From Pseudomonas sp. MPC6 (lineage in GTDB: Bacteria > Pseudomonadota > Gammaproteobacteria > Pseudomonadales > Pseudomonadaceae): a stretch of DNA of 64,000 bases. Where the stretch lies: NCBI RefSeq assembly GCF_006094435.1, contig NZ_CP034783.1, positions 2,135,001 through 2,199,000 on the forward strand, read 5' to 3'. Made by a program: the position numbers and the translations under genes. The notes beneath the pieces were generated by a model. It saw only the letters and a list, made by a program, of their open reading frames with translations. It had not been told where the DNA came from and made no database searches. Shown here piece after piece: positions 43,751-54,576 of this stretch (its first letter is position 1; each line of letters starts with the position of its first letter).

Positions 43751-44776
43751 ATGTACCGCTATGCTCAGAAACTGCACCTGCTACGGAGTCTTCTGCTTTT
43801 GTCCCTGATGACCGCAACAAGCGCCCAGGCGGCGCAAAGGATCGACCTGATCATCGACACCGACCCCGGTGCCGACGATGTGGTGGCCTTGCTGTTTGCC
43901 CTGGCCTCGCCGCAAGAACTGAACATTCGGGCGCTGACCACCGTCGCCGGCAATGTGCGCCTGGACAAGACTTCGCGCAATGCGCGGCTGGCCCGCGAGT
44001 GGGCAGGGCGCGAGGAGGTGCCGGTGTACGCCGGCGCGCCGAAACCGCTGATGCGCACGCCGATCTACGCCGAGGACATCCATGGCAAGGAAGGCTTGTC
44101 GGGTGTCGCCGTCCACGAGCCGAAGGCGGGCCTGGCCGAAGGCAACGCGGTCAACTACCTGATCGAGACCTTGAAGGCCGCCAAGCCCCACAGCATCACC
44201 ATCGCCATGCTCGGTCCGCAGACCAACCTGGCGTTGGCCTTGATCCAGGAGCCCGCTATCGTCCAGGGCATCAAGGAGGTGGTGGTCATGGGCGGGGCGC
44301 ACTTCAACGGCGGCAATATCACCCCGGTGGCCGAGTTCAACCTGTTCGCCGACCCGCAGGCCGCGGAGGTCGTGCTCAAGAGTGGCGTGAAGCTCATCTA
44401 CCTGCCGCTGGACGTGACCCACAAGATTCTCACCAGCGAGGCACGCCTGAAGCAGATCGCGGCAATCGACAACACTGCCAGCAAACTGGTGAGCGATATT
44501 CTCAATGAGTACATCAAGGGCGACATGGAGCACTACGGCCTTGCGGGTGGCCCGGTGCATGACGCCACGGTGATCGCCTACCTGCTCAAGCCCGAGCTGT
44601 TCACCGGTCGTTCAGTGAACGTGGTGGTCGATAGCCGCGAAGGCCCGACTTTCGGCCAGACCATCGTCGACTGGTATGACGGCCTGGGTGCGCCAAAGAA
44701 TGCCTTCTGGGTTGAAAGCGGCGACGCCCAAGGCTTTTTCGACCTGCTGACCGAGCGCCTGGCGCGCCTGAAATAA
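43751..44776 (+). CDS. exported inosine-uridine nucleoside hydrolase
   Basis: 341 residues. The IunH-family Ca-binding motif DTDPGADD is at 36-43, and VMGGAHFNGGN and PVHDATVIAYLL carry further site residues. Unlike cytoplasmic E. coli Rih proteins, it begins with a signal peptide (RSLLLLSLMTATSAQAA, cleavage about 28), so it acts in the periplasm. AAGGAG is 6 nt upstream of the ATG at 43751. Last gene of the rbs operon: it can free ribose from nucleosides for RbsABC. Confidence 0.9.
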   Translation: MYRYAQKLHLLRSLLLLSLMTATSAQAAQRIDLIIDTDPGADDVVALLFALASPQELNIRALTTVAGNVRLDKTSRNARLAREWAGREEVPVYAGAPKPLMRTPIYAEDIHGKEGLSGVAVHEPKAGLAEGNAVNYLIETLKAAKPHSITIAMLGPQTNLALALIQEPAIVQGIKEVVVMGGAHFNGGNITPVAEFNLFADPQAAEVVLKSGVKLIYLPLDVTHKILTSEARLKQIAAIDNTASKLVSDILNEYIKGDMEHYGLAGGPVHDATVIAYLLKPELFTGRSVNVVVDSREGPTFGQTIVDWYDGLGAPKNAFWVESGDAQGFFDLLTERLARLK

Positions 44777-44784
44777 GCGGCTAG

Positions 44785-44804
44785 CCGCAGGTGCCAGCCT
44801 GCGG
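44785..44804. terminator. hairpin between convergent genes
   Basis: Stem CCGCAGG / CCTGCGG, 6-nt loop, no T-run. Probably ends the rbs transcript with help from Rho; weak call. Confidence 0.4.
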
Positions 44805-44806
44805 AC

Positions 44807-45019
44807 TCAGTTCCTCGCTGTTTGCGCGATGCCCAGGTAATTTCCCGGGTACTTTTCGAACACCTGCGTGATGAATGAGCGGGAGGCTTCGGTTCCAAGC
44901 TCCTTGACCAATAGATCGATCGCAATGATTGCCAACTCTTCCGGGCTGCCGGGGCTATAGGAGCTATGGCCCTGTGGCCAGCTGGCTTTGATGTCGGCGT
45001 CGATGCGTACGGTGGTCAT
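44807..45019 (-). CDS. small hypothetical protein
   Basis: 70 residues from MTTVRIDADIKASWPQGHSS; soluble, with a helical core (EELAIIAIDLLVKELGTEAS). The ATG lacks an obvious ribosome-binding site. No family recognised. Convergent with the nucleoside hydrolase gene. Confidence 0.55.
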   Translation of the reverse strand: MTTVRIDADIKASWPQGHSSYSPGSPEELAIIAIDLLVKELGTEASRSFITQVFEKYPGNYLGIAQTARN

Positions 45020-45151
45020 GAGGGGGCTCGTGAATTGGGGAAAGTCTGAGTGTGAAGTTAACCATTTTGCGCGACGTTTGGCACTCCGACTTAGGCATGA
45101 GGGGAGGGCTATGCGACACTTGGCCTTTGATGGATTTTCAAGGACCGTGCT

Positions 45152-45457
45152 GTGCAGATCGATTTGAACACTCCTGACGGCTTGACCCTTGAAGCCGTGC
45201 GCCAGCTGCTGGCCTCTGCCAGCGATGATGAGCACACGCAACTGCGGGTCACCAAGGGCGGCATCGCCTACATTTCGTCGGGCGTCGTGGGGGGCACCGA
45301 TATCGACGGATTATTGTTTCGCCTGGAAACCTGGGCCAAGGGCTCCGGTTATGTCGGGCGTGTCGCGGCCAGCGACGAGGTCTGGGTCATGCAGATCTTC
45401 AATGCGCTGAAACAGAACTGGCCCAATCCGCCCTTCGACTACATCGATGTCTATTGA
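45152..45457 (+). CDS. small hypothetical protein
   Basis: 101 residues from a GTG with AAGGA 8 nt upstream. The sequence MQIDLNTPDGLTLEAVRQLL.. and NWPNPPFDYIDVY reads like a compact soluble alpha/beta protein. No recognised family, no signal peptide. Confidence 0.65.
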   Translation: MQIDLNTPDGLTLEAVRQLLASASDDEHTQLRVTKGGIAYISSGVVGGTDIDGLLFRLETWAKGSGYVGRVAASDEVWVMQIFNALKQNWPNPPFDYIDVY

Positions 45458-45623
45458 GACTTGTTCATATTCAGTCATGATTACGCGGTGGACAGCCGGC
45501 GATGCTCAGGCAAACTCGCCGCTTTTCATGATCGAGGGCAGGGTGCTATTACGCCCTGGGAAACCAAACGCCAGATTGGCGGTCGCACGATCTCAGCTCA
45601 ACTATTGAAAAAAAGGAGGCTTC

Positions 45624-45944
45624 ATGCCTTGGAAGCTCGCGTCATTGGGTACTTTGCTGGCCGCTGCCATGTTGGCCGGTTGCAGCACTACCTCCACCGA
45701 GTCGACAACTGACCCTGCCACGACCAGTGACACGGGGTACAACCGTTGTGAGGCAAAAGCTGCCGAATTCGCCATTGGCAAAAAAGCTTCGCCCGAACTG
45801 CTGGAGCAGGCGCGTACCCGCGCAGGCGCACAGAACGCACGTTTCCTGCTGCCCTCCGACATGGTGACGCTGGAGTATCGCTCCGATCGCCTGAACCTGA
45901 ACACCGATGCCAGTCGGGTGGTCACCCGCGTCAACTGCGGCTGA
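45624..45944 (+). CDS. lipoprotein with I78-type peptidase inhibitor motif
   Basis: 106 residues. Lipobox MLAGC (Cys20) and a Ser/Thr-rich linker. The C-terminal half has the I78 inhibitor layout: Cys, Ala-rich helix, RAGAQNARFL, then DMVTLEYRSDRLNL and a final VNCG. Such proteins are envelope serine-protease inhibitors. AAGGAGG precedes the ATG, and a strong terminator follows. Confidence 0.82.
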   Translation: MPWKLASLGTLLAAAMLAGCSTTSTESTTDPATTSDTGYNRCEAKAAEFAIGKKASPELLEQARTRAGAQNARFLLPSDMVTLEYRSDRLNLNTDASRVVTRVNCG

Positions 45945-45967
45945 TCGCTGCGCTTTTGTTGCGCCCA

Positions 45968-46000
45968 TAAAAAACCCCGTCACATGGACGGGGTTTTTTT
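45968..46000. terminator. bidirectional terminator
   Basis: CCCCGTC / GACGGGG stem extended by A-run and T-run (GGGGTTTTTTT), between the I78 lipoprotein gene and the convergent cold-shock gene. Confidence 0.92.
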
Positions 46001-46014
46001 AGTGCGCCAGAAAC

Positions 46015-46227
46015 TTACTCTGGGCGGACTTGTGCAGCTTGCATACCCTTTTGGCCTTTCTCAGCCACGAAGGAAACGGTCTGGCCTTCTTTCAGGCTTT
46101 TGAAACCGTCGCTTTCGATAGCTTTGAAGTGTACGAACAGGTCGTCACCGCCACCTTGAGGAGTGATGAAGCCGAAGCCTTTTTCATCGTTGAACCATTT
46201 AACGGTGCCGGTTTGGCGATTAGACAT
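46015..46227 (-). CDS. cold-shock protein, CspA/CapB family
   Basis: 70 residues from [23 protein letters not shown]1 (KGFGFI) and RNP2 (DLFVHF) are intact; it binds single-stranded RNA and DNA. GGAG precedes the ATG; upstream in-frame codons belong to the leader, which is long, as usual for csp genes. Which csp paralogue it is cannot be decided here. Confidence 0.95.
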   Translation of the reverse strand: MSNRQTGTVKWFNDEKGFGFITPQGGGDDLFVHFKAIESDGFKSLKEGQTVSFVAEKGQKGMQAAQVRPE

Positions 46228-46377
46228 GGTGTATCTCCAAGAAACATATATTTTCAGTAGTGCTGTGCTGCTCAGGCCAACTGGGCACACCGGGGTATCA
46301 TAGTCGAAATGTTCGCTTTGGGAGCCCCCCGGACGTGCTGTTTGTCCTACAGTAGCGCATTCTTTGTTGCTTTGTAT

Positions 46378-46410
46378 GGCTGAAAGCCCCGGTTTAAAAG
46401 GCTTTCAGCC
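46378..46410. other. 11-bp inverted repeat between the csp gene and the next gene
   Basis: Arms GGCTGAAAGCC and GGCTTTCAGCC with an 11-nt loop. No T-run on either side. It may lie in the 3' region of the minus-strand gene at 46520-46822 or act in the csp upstream region. Confidence 0.45.
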
Positions 46411-46519
46411 GAAAGTAAAGACGATAAAAAAACCTGTAAAACCTGAAAAAATCATCGGAAAAAACCCGTTCCGGGGGCTTTTCATCGTCGATCGAGGCCT
46501 CGAAAGCCGTCAGTCAGGC

Positions 46520-46822
46520 TTACTTTTTCGCCTTGGAATCGGGCTTGCAGGCGGCAATCTTGGTCAGCGCTTTTTGTTTCAGGGCGTCGCTGGCGGTGTT
46601 GTCCATCAGTGACTGAATGTCAGCCGCCGGGTAAGACTTGATCGCGTCAGCCCCGCAAGCACAGTGAGATTTCGCTGCGGCCGCGCCGATCTGAGGGGTG
46701 GCTGCCTCGGTGCACTGAGCCATGTATTTCTCGCGCTCGCCCTTAGGCCAATCGGCATGGGCGGCCAGTGGCAGCAGCAGGACGACGGGGGCGATTACCG
46801 CGAATAAACGATTCAGACGCAT
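46520..46822 (-). CDS. small exported protein with cysteines, unknown
   Basis: 100 residues. Signal peptide MRLNRLFAVIAPVVLLLPLAAHA (about 23). The mature part has Cys in YMAQCTEAA, SHCACGAD and KIAACKPD, arranged as in small periplasmic disulphide proteins. AAGGAG about 9 nt before the ATG. No family recognised. Confidence 0.72.
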   Translation of the reverse strand: MRLNRLFAVIAPVVLLLPLAAHADWPKGEREKYMAQCTEAATPQIGAAAAKSHCACGADAIKSYPAADIQSLMDNTASDALKQKALTKIAACKPDSKAKK

Positions 46823-47156
46823 GCTCGGATGCTCCTTGTGGGTCAATGTCTTGTTATCTGAGGGGTAAAGCGGGGTTCAAGTTCAGCACTCTGGCATAAA
46901 ATCCGCTGATTTGCCCCCGTAGCGGTCTGGCTGCGGCGACGACCGTTCATCTGTGCTAGCATGCCTCGCTCGGGCTTTTGCAGGCTCCGGATGACTTTCA
47001 GTCCCGGTGGCGGCAAAGGCGCGACAAAATCCTGATTTGAATCCCAGTCACTCTGGTTCGGTTTTCCGGTTGGCCGCAAGGCTCCTGCCGCTGTAAGGCA
47101 GGCGTTCGTCATTGAATGGCCTGGACCGGATCTTGTACTGGCTCATCCCAACCCAC

Positions 47157-47177
47157 GTGACCTTTGGTAGGGGTCAC
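47157..47177 (+). promoter_or_regulatory. putative thrS translational operator (tRNA-Thr anticodon-arm mimic)
   Basis: A hairpin with a 7-bp stem GTGACCT / GGGTCAC (last pair T-G) and exactly a 7-nt loop TTGGTAG. Read as an anticodon loop this is U33, anticodon GGU (34-36), A37, the arrangement of tRNA-Thr(GGU). It ends 4 nt before the Shine-Dalgarno AGGAGAGG. E. coli thrS is autoregulated through a comparable anticodon-like hairpin upstream of its start. The upstream gap 46823-47156 shows no gene. Confidence 0.65.
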
Positions 47178-47196
47178 CACTAGGAGAGGAGGCGCC

Positions 47197-49119
47197 ATGC
47201 CAACTATTACTCTTCCCGACGGCAGTCAACGTTCATTCGATCACCCGGTTTCCGTAGCCGAGGTCGCCGCATCCATTGGTGCCGGTCTGGCCAAGGCCAC
47301 CGTGGCCGGCAAGGTCGATGGCAAGCTGGTCGACGCCAGCGACATCATCAGCGCCGATGCTACGCTGCAAATCATCACGCCAAAGGATGAAGAGGGGCTG
47401 GAGATCATTCGCCACTCTTGCGCCCACCTGGTCGGCCACGCGGTCAAGCAGCTGTACCCGACGGCCAGGATGGTCATCGGCCCGGTCATCGACGAAGGCT
47501 TCTATTACGACATCGCCTTTGAACGTCCCTTCACCCCGGACGACCTGGCCGCCATCGAACAGCGCATGCAACAGCTGATCGAAAAAGATTACGACGTGAT
47601 CAAGAAAGTCACTCCGCGCGCCGAAGTGATCGAAGTGTTCACGGCCCGCGGCGAAGACTACAAGCTGCGCCTGGTCGAGGACATGCCGAACGAGCAGGCC
47701 ATGGGCCTGTACTATCACGAAGAATACGTCGACATGTGCCGCGGTCCGCACGTGCCGAACACACGCTTCCTGAAATCCTTCAAGCTGACCAAGCTGTCCG
47801 GCGCCTACTGGCGTGGCGATGCCAAGAACGAGCAATTGCAGCGCGTCTACGGCACCGCCTGGGCCGACAAGAAGCAGCTGGCGGCTTACATCCAGCGCAT
47901 CGAAGAAGCCGAGAAGCGCGATCACCGCAAGATCGGCAAGCGCCTGGGCCTGTTCCACACCCAGGAAGAGTCGCCGGGCATGGTGTTCTGGCACCCGAAC
48001 GGCTGGACCTTGTACCAGGTGCTCGAGCAGTACATGCGCAAGGTGCAGCGCGACAACGGTTACCTGGAGATCAAGACGCCGCAAGTCGTTGACCGCAGCC
48101 TGTGGGAGAAATCCGGGCACTGGGCCAACTACGGCGACAACATGTTCACCACCCAGTCGGAAAACCGCGACTACGCGATCAAGCCGATGAACTGCCCGTG
48201 CCACGTGCAGGTGTTCAACCAGGGCCTGAAAAGCTACCGCGAGTTGCCGATGCGCCTGGCCGAATTCGGTGCTTGCCACCGTAACGAGCCATCGGGTGCG
48301 CTGCACGGCATCATGCGCGTGCGTGCGTTCACCCAGGACGACGCCCACATCTTCTGCACCGAAGAGCAGATGCAGGCCGAATCCGCGGCGTTCATCAAGC
48401 TGACCATGGACGTTTATGCCGACTTCGGCTTCAAAGACGTCGAGATGAAACTGTCCACTCGTCCGGAAAAACGCGTCGGTTCCGACGAATTGTGGGATCG
48501 CGCCGAAGCGGCATTGGCTGCAGCCCTTGATAGTGCTGGGCTGCCGTACGATCTGCAGCCAGGCGAAGGTGCGTTCTACGGTCCGAAGATCGAATTCTCG
48601 CTGAAAGATTGCCTTGGCCGTGTCTGGCAGTGTGGTACCCTTCAGCTCGATTTTAACCTGCCTGTCCGTCTGGGAGCCGAATACGTCTCCGAAGACAACA
48701 GTCGCAAGCACCCGGTGATGTTGCACCGGGCGATCCTGGGCTCCTTCGAACGTTTCGTCGGAATCCTGATCGAGCACTACGAGGGTGCGTTCCCCGCGTG
48801 GCTGGCTCCGACCCAGGCAGTGATCATGAATATCACTGATAAACAGGCCGATTTTGCCGCCGAGGTCGAAAAAACCCTCAACGAAAGCGGATTTCGTGCC
48901 AAGTCTGACTTGAGAAATGAAAAGATCGGCTTTAAAATCCGCGAGCATACGTTGCTCAAGGTTCCTTATCTCTTGGTTATCGGAGATCGGGAAGTCGAGA
49001 TGCAGACTGTCGCTGTGCGTACTCGTGAAGGTGCTGACCTGGGCTCGATGCCCGTCGCCCAGTTCGCTGAGTTTCTCGCGCAAGCGGTTTCCCGGCGTGG
49101 TCGCCCAGATTCGGAGTAA
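47197..49119 (+). CDS. thrS: threonyl-tRNA synthetase
   Basis: 640 residues. N-terminal TGS domain ([20 protein letters not shown]), then the editing domain with [16 protein letters not shown], the class II core ([27 protein letters not shown]) and the C-terminal anticodon-binding domain. The ATG follows GGAGAGGAGG. Full-length and normal. Its stop overlaps the probable ATT start of infC by one base. Confidence 0.97.
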   Translation: MPTITLPDGSQRSFDHPVSVAEVAASIGAGLAKATVAGKVDGKLVDASDIISADATLQIITPKDEEGLEIIRHSCAHLVGHAVKQLYPTARMVIGPVIDEGFYYDIAFERPFTPDDLAAIEQRMQQLIEKDYDVIKKVTPRAEVIEVFTARGEDYKLRLVEDMPNEQAMGLYYHEEYVDMCRGPHVPNTRFLKSFKLTKLSGAYWRGDAKNEQLQRVYGTAWADKKQLAAYIQRIEEAEKRDHRKIGKRLGLFHTQEESPGMVFWHPNGWTLYQVLEQYMRKVQRDNGYLEIKTPQVVDRSLWEKSGHWANYGDNMFTTQSENRDYAIKPMNCPCHVQVFNQGLKSYRELPMRLAEFGACHRNEPSGALHGIMRVRAFTQDDAHIFCTEEQMQAESAAFIKLTMDVYADFGFKDVEMKLSTRPEKRVGSDELWDRAEAALAAALDSAGLPYDLQPGEGAFYGPKIEFSLKDCLGRVWQCGTLQLDFNLPVRLGAEYVSEDNSRKHPVMLHRAILGSFERFVGILIEHYEGAFPAWLAPTQAVIMNITDKQADFAAEVEKTLNESGFRAKSDLRNEKIGFKIREHTLLKVPYLLVIGDREVEMQTVAVRTREGADLGSMPVAQFAEFLAQAVSRRGRPDSE

Positions 49120-49670
49120 TTACTATTAAGCGTGAAATGAGACAAGATAAACGAGCTGCACCGAAAGCCCCGATCAACGAGAATATCTCGGCACGCGAGG
49201 TTCGGTTAATTGGAGCTGAAGGTGAACAGCTTGGGATTGTGTCAATTGAAGACGCGCTTCTTAAGGCTGAAGAGGCCAAACTGGATCTGGTGGAAATTTC
49301 CGCCGATGCAGTACCCCCTGTTTGCAAACTGATGGACTACGGCAAATCGATCTTCGAGAAGAAGAAGCAGATTGCCGCGGCCAAGAAAAACCAGAAGCAG
49401 ATTCAGGTTAAAGAAATCAAGTTTCGTCCAGGGACGGAGGAAGGGGATTACCAGGTAAAACTGCGCAACCTGGTACGTTTCCTGAGTGATGGGGACAGGG
49501 CCAAGGTATCCTTGCGATTCCGCGGCCGTGAGATGGCCCACCAGGAGCTGGGGATGGAACTCCTCAAGCGAGTTGAAGGTGACTTGCTCGAGTACGGTTC
49601 GGTCGAACAGCATCCTAAGATGGAAGGACGCCAGCTGATCATGGTCATCGCCCCGAAAAAGAAGAAATAA
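49119..49670 (+). CDS. infC: translation initiation factor IF-3
   Basis: 183 residues if begun at ATT 49119 ([12 protein letters not shown]); 177 if begun at ATG 49137. The ATT reading is preferred because conserved IF-3 N-termini in Pseudomonas include IKREMR and because infC genes use AUU to let IF-3 repress its own synthesis. A second ATT at 49125 has better spacing from GGAG (49113-49116) and may be the true codon. Domains: N-terminal ([15 protein letters not shown]), lysine-rich linker, C-terminal [20 protein letters not shown]. It binds the 30S subunit and proofreads the start codon. Confidence 0.95.
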   Translation: MTIKREMRQDKRAAPKAPINENISAREVRLIGAEGEQLGIVSIEDALLKAEEAKLDLVEISADAVPPVCKLMDYGKSIFEKKKQIAAAKKNQKQIQVKEIKFRPGTEEGDYQVKLRNLVRFLSDGDRAKVSLRFRGREMAHQELGMELLKRVEGDLLEYGSVEQHPKMEGRQLIMVIAPKKKK

Positions 49671-49730
49671 TCAATAGGGCACGGCAGGCCTTCTGATTAT
49701 GTTTATCAACTGAATGCGGAGTATCCGAAC

Positions 49731-49925
49731 ATGCCAAAAATGAAAACTAAAAGTGGTGCTGCTAAGCGGTTTCTGAAAACTGCTAACGGTATCAAGCACA
49801 AGCACGCTTTCAAGAGCCACATCCTGACTAAAATGTCGACCAAGCGTAAGCGTCAACTGCGCGGTAGCAGCTTGCTGGCACCGTGTGACGTGGCAAAAGT
49901 CGAGCGCATGCTGCGCCTTCGTTAA
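49731..49925 (+). CDS. rpmI: ribosomal protein L35
   Basis: 64 residues, [20 protein letters not shown], highly basic, standard length. Middle gene of infC-rpmI-rplT. Confidence 0.97.
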   Translation: MPKMKTKSGAAKRFLKTANGIKHKHAFKSHILTKMSTKRKRQLRGSSLLAPCDVAKVERMLRLR

Positions 49926-49953
49926 TTTTAGTCAAGAATAGAGGAAGTAACTC

Positions 49954-50310
49954 ATGGCTCGTGTAAAGCGTGGCGTCATTGCCCGTAAACGTCACAAAAA
50001 AATTCTGAAACTTGCTAAAGGCTACTACGGCGCTCGCTCGCGCGTATTCCGTGTTGCCAAGCAAGCGGTAATCAAGGCAGGCCAATACGCCTACCGTGAC
50101 CGTCGTCAGAAAAAACGTCAGTTCCGCGCTCTGTGGATCGCTCGTATCAACGCTGGTGCACGTATCAACGGTCTGTCCTACAGCCGTTTCATCGCCGGCC
50201 TGAAAAAAGCGTCCATCGAGATCGACCGTAAGGTTCTGGCTGATCTGGCAGTGAACGAAAAAGCGGCGTTTGCTGCGATTGTCGAGAAAGCTAAAGCCAC
50301 CTTGGCTTAA
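49954..50310 (+). CDS. rplT: ribosomal protein L20
   Basis: 118 residues, [20 protein letters not shown]; the C-terminal [16 protein letters not shown] is conserved. 28 nt after rpmI. In enterobacteria L20 also represses translation of rpmI-rplT; nothing here confirms or excludes this. Confidence 0.97.
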   Translation: MARVKRGVIARKRHKKILKLAKGYYGARSRVFRVAKQAVIKAGQYAYRDRRQKKRQFRALWIARINAGARINGLSYSRFIAGLKKASIEIDRKVLADLAVNEKAAFAAIVEKAKATLA

Positions 50311-50366
50311 GTACCCCCGACAGTCACCCGGCCTCACCTCTGTGGGGCCAGGTGTTAAACGTCATA

Positions 50367-51436
<1,070 letters not shown>

Positions 51437-51462
51437 TCGTAACGAATTCTTAGGAGAGCAGG

Positions 51463-53844
51463 ATGAAATTCAGTGAAAAATGGCTGCGTGCTTGGGTTAG
51501 CCCGCAGGTAGGTCGCGACGAGCTGGTTGCCCGTCTGTCGATGGCCGGTCTTGAGGTCGATAGCGTAACGCCGGCCGCCGGCGAATTCACCGGTGTGGTG
51601 GTGGGCGAGGTGCTGAGCACCGAGCAGCACCCGGACGCCGACAAGCTGCGCGTGTGCCAGGTCAGCAATGGTTCAGAGACCTTCCAGGTGGTTTGCGGTG
51701 CGCCGAACGTGCGCCCGGGCCTGAAGATCCCGTTCGCCATGATCGGTGCCGAACTGCCAGGCGACTTCAAGATCAAGAAAGCCAAGCTGCGCGGCGTCGA
51801 GTCCAACGGCATGCTGTGCTCCCAGGCCGAGCTGCAAGTCGGTGAAGGCAACGACGGCCTGATGGAATTGCCGGACGATGCGCCGGTCGGCGAGGACATC
51901 CGGGAATACCTGGGCCTGGACGACTCGAGCATCGAGGTCGACCTGACCCCGAACCGCGGCGACTGCCTGTCCCTGGCCGGCCTGGCCCGTGAAGTCGGCG
52001 CGCTGTACGCCACCGAAGTCACCCGTCCGGTCATCGCCACCGTGCCGGCCGTGCACGACGAAGTGCGTTCGGTTGAAGTGCTGGCGCCCGCCGCCTGCCC
52101 GCGTTACCTGGGTCGCGTGATCCGTAACGTCGACCTGTCCAAGGCGACGCCGCTGTGGATGGTCGAGCGTCTGCGTCGTGCCGACGTGCGCAGCATCGAC
52201 GCCGCCGTCGACATCACCAACTACGTGATGCTGGAACTGGGTCAACCGCTGCACGCGTTCGATCTCGCCGAAATCAATGGCGGCATCCGCGTGCGCATGG
52301 CCGAAGAAGGCGAAAAGCTGGTGTTGCTCGACGGCCAGGAAGTCAGCCTGCGTAGCGACACCCTGGTGATCGCCGACCACACCCGCGCCCTGGCCATCGC
52401 CGGCGTCATGGGTGGCGAGCACAGCGGCGTCAACACCGCGACCACCCGCGATGTATTCCTCGAAAGCGCGTTCTTCGACCAGATCGCCGTGGCCGGCAAG
52501 GCCCGTTCCTATGGCCTGCACACCGACGCCTCGCACCGCTACGAGCGTGGCGTGGACTGGCAGCTGGCCCGTGAAGCCATGGAGCGCGCCACCGGCCTGC
52601 TGCTGGAAATCACTGGCGGCGAAGCCGGCCCGATCATCGAAACCGTCAGCGAGCAGCACCTGCCGAAAATCGCCCCGGTCACCTTGCGTGCCCAGCGCAT
52701 CACCCAGATGCTCGGCATGGAAATGAACCCGGCCGAAGTCGAGCGCCTGCTCAACGCTTTGGGCTTGACCGTTTCCGCCGACGGGGCAGGGCAGTGGCGC
52801 GTAGAAGTGCCAAGCCATCGCTTCGACATCAGCCTGGAAGTCGACCTGATCGAAGAACTGGCCCGCCTGTACGGCTACAACCGTCTGCCGGTTCGCTACC
52901 CGCAAGCCCGCCTGGCACCGCAAGCCAAGGCCGAAGCCCGCAGCGACCTGCCTGAGCTGCGCCGTCTGCTGGTGGCCCGTGGTTATCAGGAAGCGATTAC
53001 CTACAGCTTCATCGATCCGAAACAATTCGAGTTGTTTAATCCAGGTGTCGAACCGCTGCTGCTGGCCAACCCGATCTCCAACGACATGGCCGCCATGCGC
53101 TCGTCGCTGTGGCCCGGCCTGGTCAAGGCACTTCAGCACAACCTGAACCGCCAACAGGATCGCGTCCGCCTGTTCGAAAGCGGCCTGCGCTTCGTCGGTC
53201 AGCTGGCAGGCCTGAAGCAAGAGCCAATGATCGCGGGCGTAGTCTGCGGCAGCCGCCTGCCGGAAGGTTGGGCGCAAGGTCGCGATGTCGTCGACTTCTT
53301 CGACGTCAAGGCCGACGTCGAAGCGGTACTCGGCTTCGCCGGTGCCCTGGATTCGTTCACCTTCGTGCCGGGCCAACACCCTGCATTGCACCCGGGTCAA
53401 ACCGCGCGCATCGAACGTGAAGGACGCCTGGTCGGCTACGTCGGCGCCATCCACCCCGAACTGTCGAAAACCCTCGGTCTTGACCGTCCGGTCTTCGTCT
53501 TCGAGTTGGTTCTGGCCGAAGTGGCATTGGGTAAAATGCCTAAATTCCAGGAGTTATCGCGCTTTCCTGAAGTGCGACGTGACCTGGCGCTGATTGCGCA
53601 CAAAGACGTCGCGGCCAGCGCCGTACTGGACGTAATCCGTGAGAATGCAGGCGAGTGGCTGACAGACCTCAGGCTATTTGACGTGTATCAGGGTAAAGGC
53701 ATTGATCCTGATAGAAAAAGCCTTGCAGTCGGCTTGACCTGGCAGCATCCATCGCGCACTCTTAATGACGATGAGGTGAATACCACGACACAAAACATCC
53801 TCACCTCGCTCGAACAAAGGTTGAACGCCACGTTAAGGAAGTGA
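51463..53844 (+). CDS. pheT: phenylalanyl-tRNA synthetase beta subunit
   Basis: 793 residues. Domains in order: EMAP-like tRNA-binding (about 40-150; GVVVGEVLSTEQHPDADKLR), B3/B4 editing, B5, the class II-like core, and the C-terminal FDX-ACB domain (about 700-793; FQELSRFPEVRRDLALI). AGGAGAG precedes the ATG. Standard length. Confidence 0.97.
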   Translation: MKFSEKWLRAWVSPQVGRDELVARLSMAGLEVDSVTPAAGEFTGVVVGEVLSTEQHPDADKLRVCQVSNGSETFQVVCGAPNVRPGLKIPFAMIGAELPGDFKIKKAKLRGVESNGMLCSQAELQVGEGNDGLMELPDDAPVGEDIREYLGLDDSSIEVDLTPNRGDCLSLAGLAREVGALYATEVTRPVIATVPAVHDEVRSVEVLAPAACPRYLGRVIRNVDLSKATPLWMVERLRRADVRSIDAAVDITNYVMLELGQPLHAFDLAEINGGIRVRMAEEGEKLVLLDGQEVSLRSDTLVIADHTRALAIAGVMGGEHSGVNTATTRDVFLESAFFDQIAVAGKARSYGLHTDASHRYERGVDWQLAREAMERATGLLLEITGGEAGPIIETVSEQHLPKIAPVTLRAQRITQMLGMEMNPAEVERLLNALGLTVSADGAGQWRVEVPSHRFDISLEVDLIEELARLYGYNRLPVRYPQARLAPQAKAEARSDLPELRRLLVARGYQEAITYSFIDPKQFELFNPGVEPLLLANPISNDMAAMRSSLWPGLVKALQHNLNRQQDRVRLFESGLRFVGQLAGLKQEPMIAGVVCGSRLPEGWAQGRDVVDFFDVKADVEAVLGFAGALDSFTFVPGQHPALHPGQTARIEREGRLVGYVGAIHPELSKTLGLDRPVFVFELVLAEVALGKMPKFQELSRFPEVRRDLALIAHKDVAASAVLDVIRENAGEWLTDLRLFDVYQGKGIDPDRKSLAVGLTWQHPSRTLNDDEVNTTTQNILTSLEQRLNATLRK

Positions 53845-53847
53845 CGT

Positions 53848-54150
53848 ATGGGGGCTTTGACGAAAGCTGAGATGGCGGAACGTCTGTATGAAGAGCTGGG
53901 CCTGAACAAACGGGAAGCCAAGGAATTGGTCGAACTGTTTTTTGAAGAAATCAGGCACGCGCTCGAAGACAACGAACAGGTCAAATTGTCCGGTTTCGGC
54001 AATTTCGACCTGCGGGACAAACGCCAGCGGCCTGGCCGCAATCCGAAAACGGGGGAAGAAATCCCGATCACGGCGCGCCGTGTGGTCACCTTTCGTCCAG
54101 GGCAGAAGTTGAAGGCCCGAGTTGAGGCTTATGCTGGAACCAAGTCATAA
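53848..54150 (+). CDS. ihfA: integration host factor alpha subunit
   Basis: 100 residues of the HU/IHF fold: [20 protein letters not shown], then [26 protein letters not shown] with the DNA-intercalating Pro. Starts 3 nt after pheT. Bends DNA as a heterodimer with IhfB. The 3' end overlaps the MerR gene by 20 nt. Confidence 0.97.
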   Translation: MGALTKAEMAERLYEELGLNKREAKELVELFFEEIRHALEDNEQVKLSGFGNFDLRDKRQRPGRNPKTGEEIPITARRVVTFRPGQKLKARVEAYAGTKS

Positions 54151-54487
54151 CGACGAGCTACCCGTCATCCCCGGCAAACGCTACTTCACCATCGGTGAAG
54201 TCAGCGAGCTGTGCGCCGTAAAGCCGCACGTGCTGCGCTACTGGGAGCAGGAGTTTCCTCAACTCAACCCCGTCAAACGCCGCGGAAACCGCCGGTATTA
54301 TCAGCGCCAGGACGTGCTGATGATCCGGCAGATCCGCGCACTCCTTTACGATCAGGGGTTCACCATCGGCGGCGCACGCTTGCGTTTGTCCGGCGATGAA
54401 GCCAAAGATGACACCACCCAGTACAAACAGATGATCCGGCAGATGATTGCCGAGTTGGAAGACGTGCTGGTTGTACTCAAGAAATAA
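54131..54487 (+). CDS. MerR-family transcriptional regulator
   Basis: 118 residues. The winged-helix segment [20 protein letters not shown] with [20 protein letters not shown] identifies MerR. The C-terminal part is a short coiled coil ([18 protein letters not shown]) without a metal-binding Cys set, so the signal is unknown. It overlaps ihfA, the same pair as in other Pseudomonas genomes. Confidence 0.93.
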   Translation: MLEPSHNDELPVIPGKRYFTIGEVSELCAVKPHVLRYWEQEFPQLNPVKRRGNRRYYQRQDVLMIRQIRALLYDQGFTIGGARLRLSGDEAKDDTTQYKQMIRQMIAELEDVLVVLKK

Positions 54488-54576
54488 ATTTCTGCTTTTA
54501 AATACTTCCAGTTTTCAAAAGCTTGGGATATATTCTTGAGCGTTCCTCGAGATGAGGAATGAGATTCACGCCTAGT

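Noticed and set aside
45461..45712. 83-codon plus-strand frame before the I78 lipoprotein
   Set aside because: Overlaps the well-supported lipoprotein start in another frame and has no motif.
46843..47112. Minus-strand gene in the thrS upstream region
   Set aside because: No ribosome-binding site, no motif, and it lies in what should be the thrS promoter and leader.
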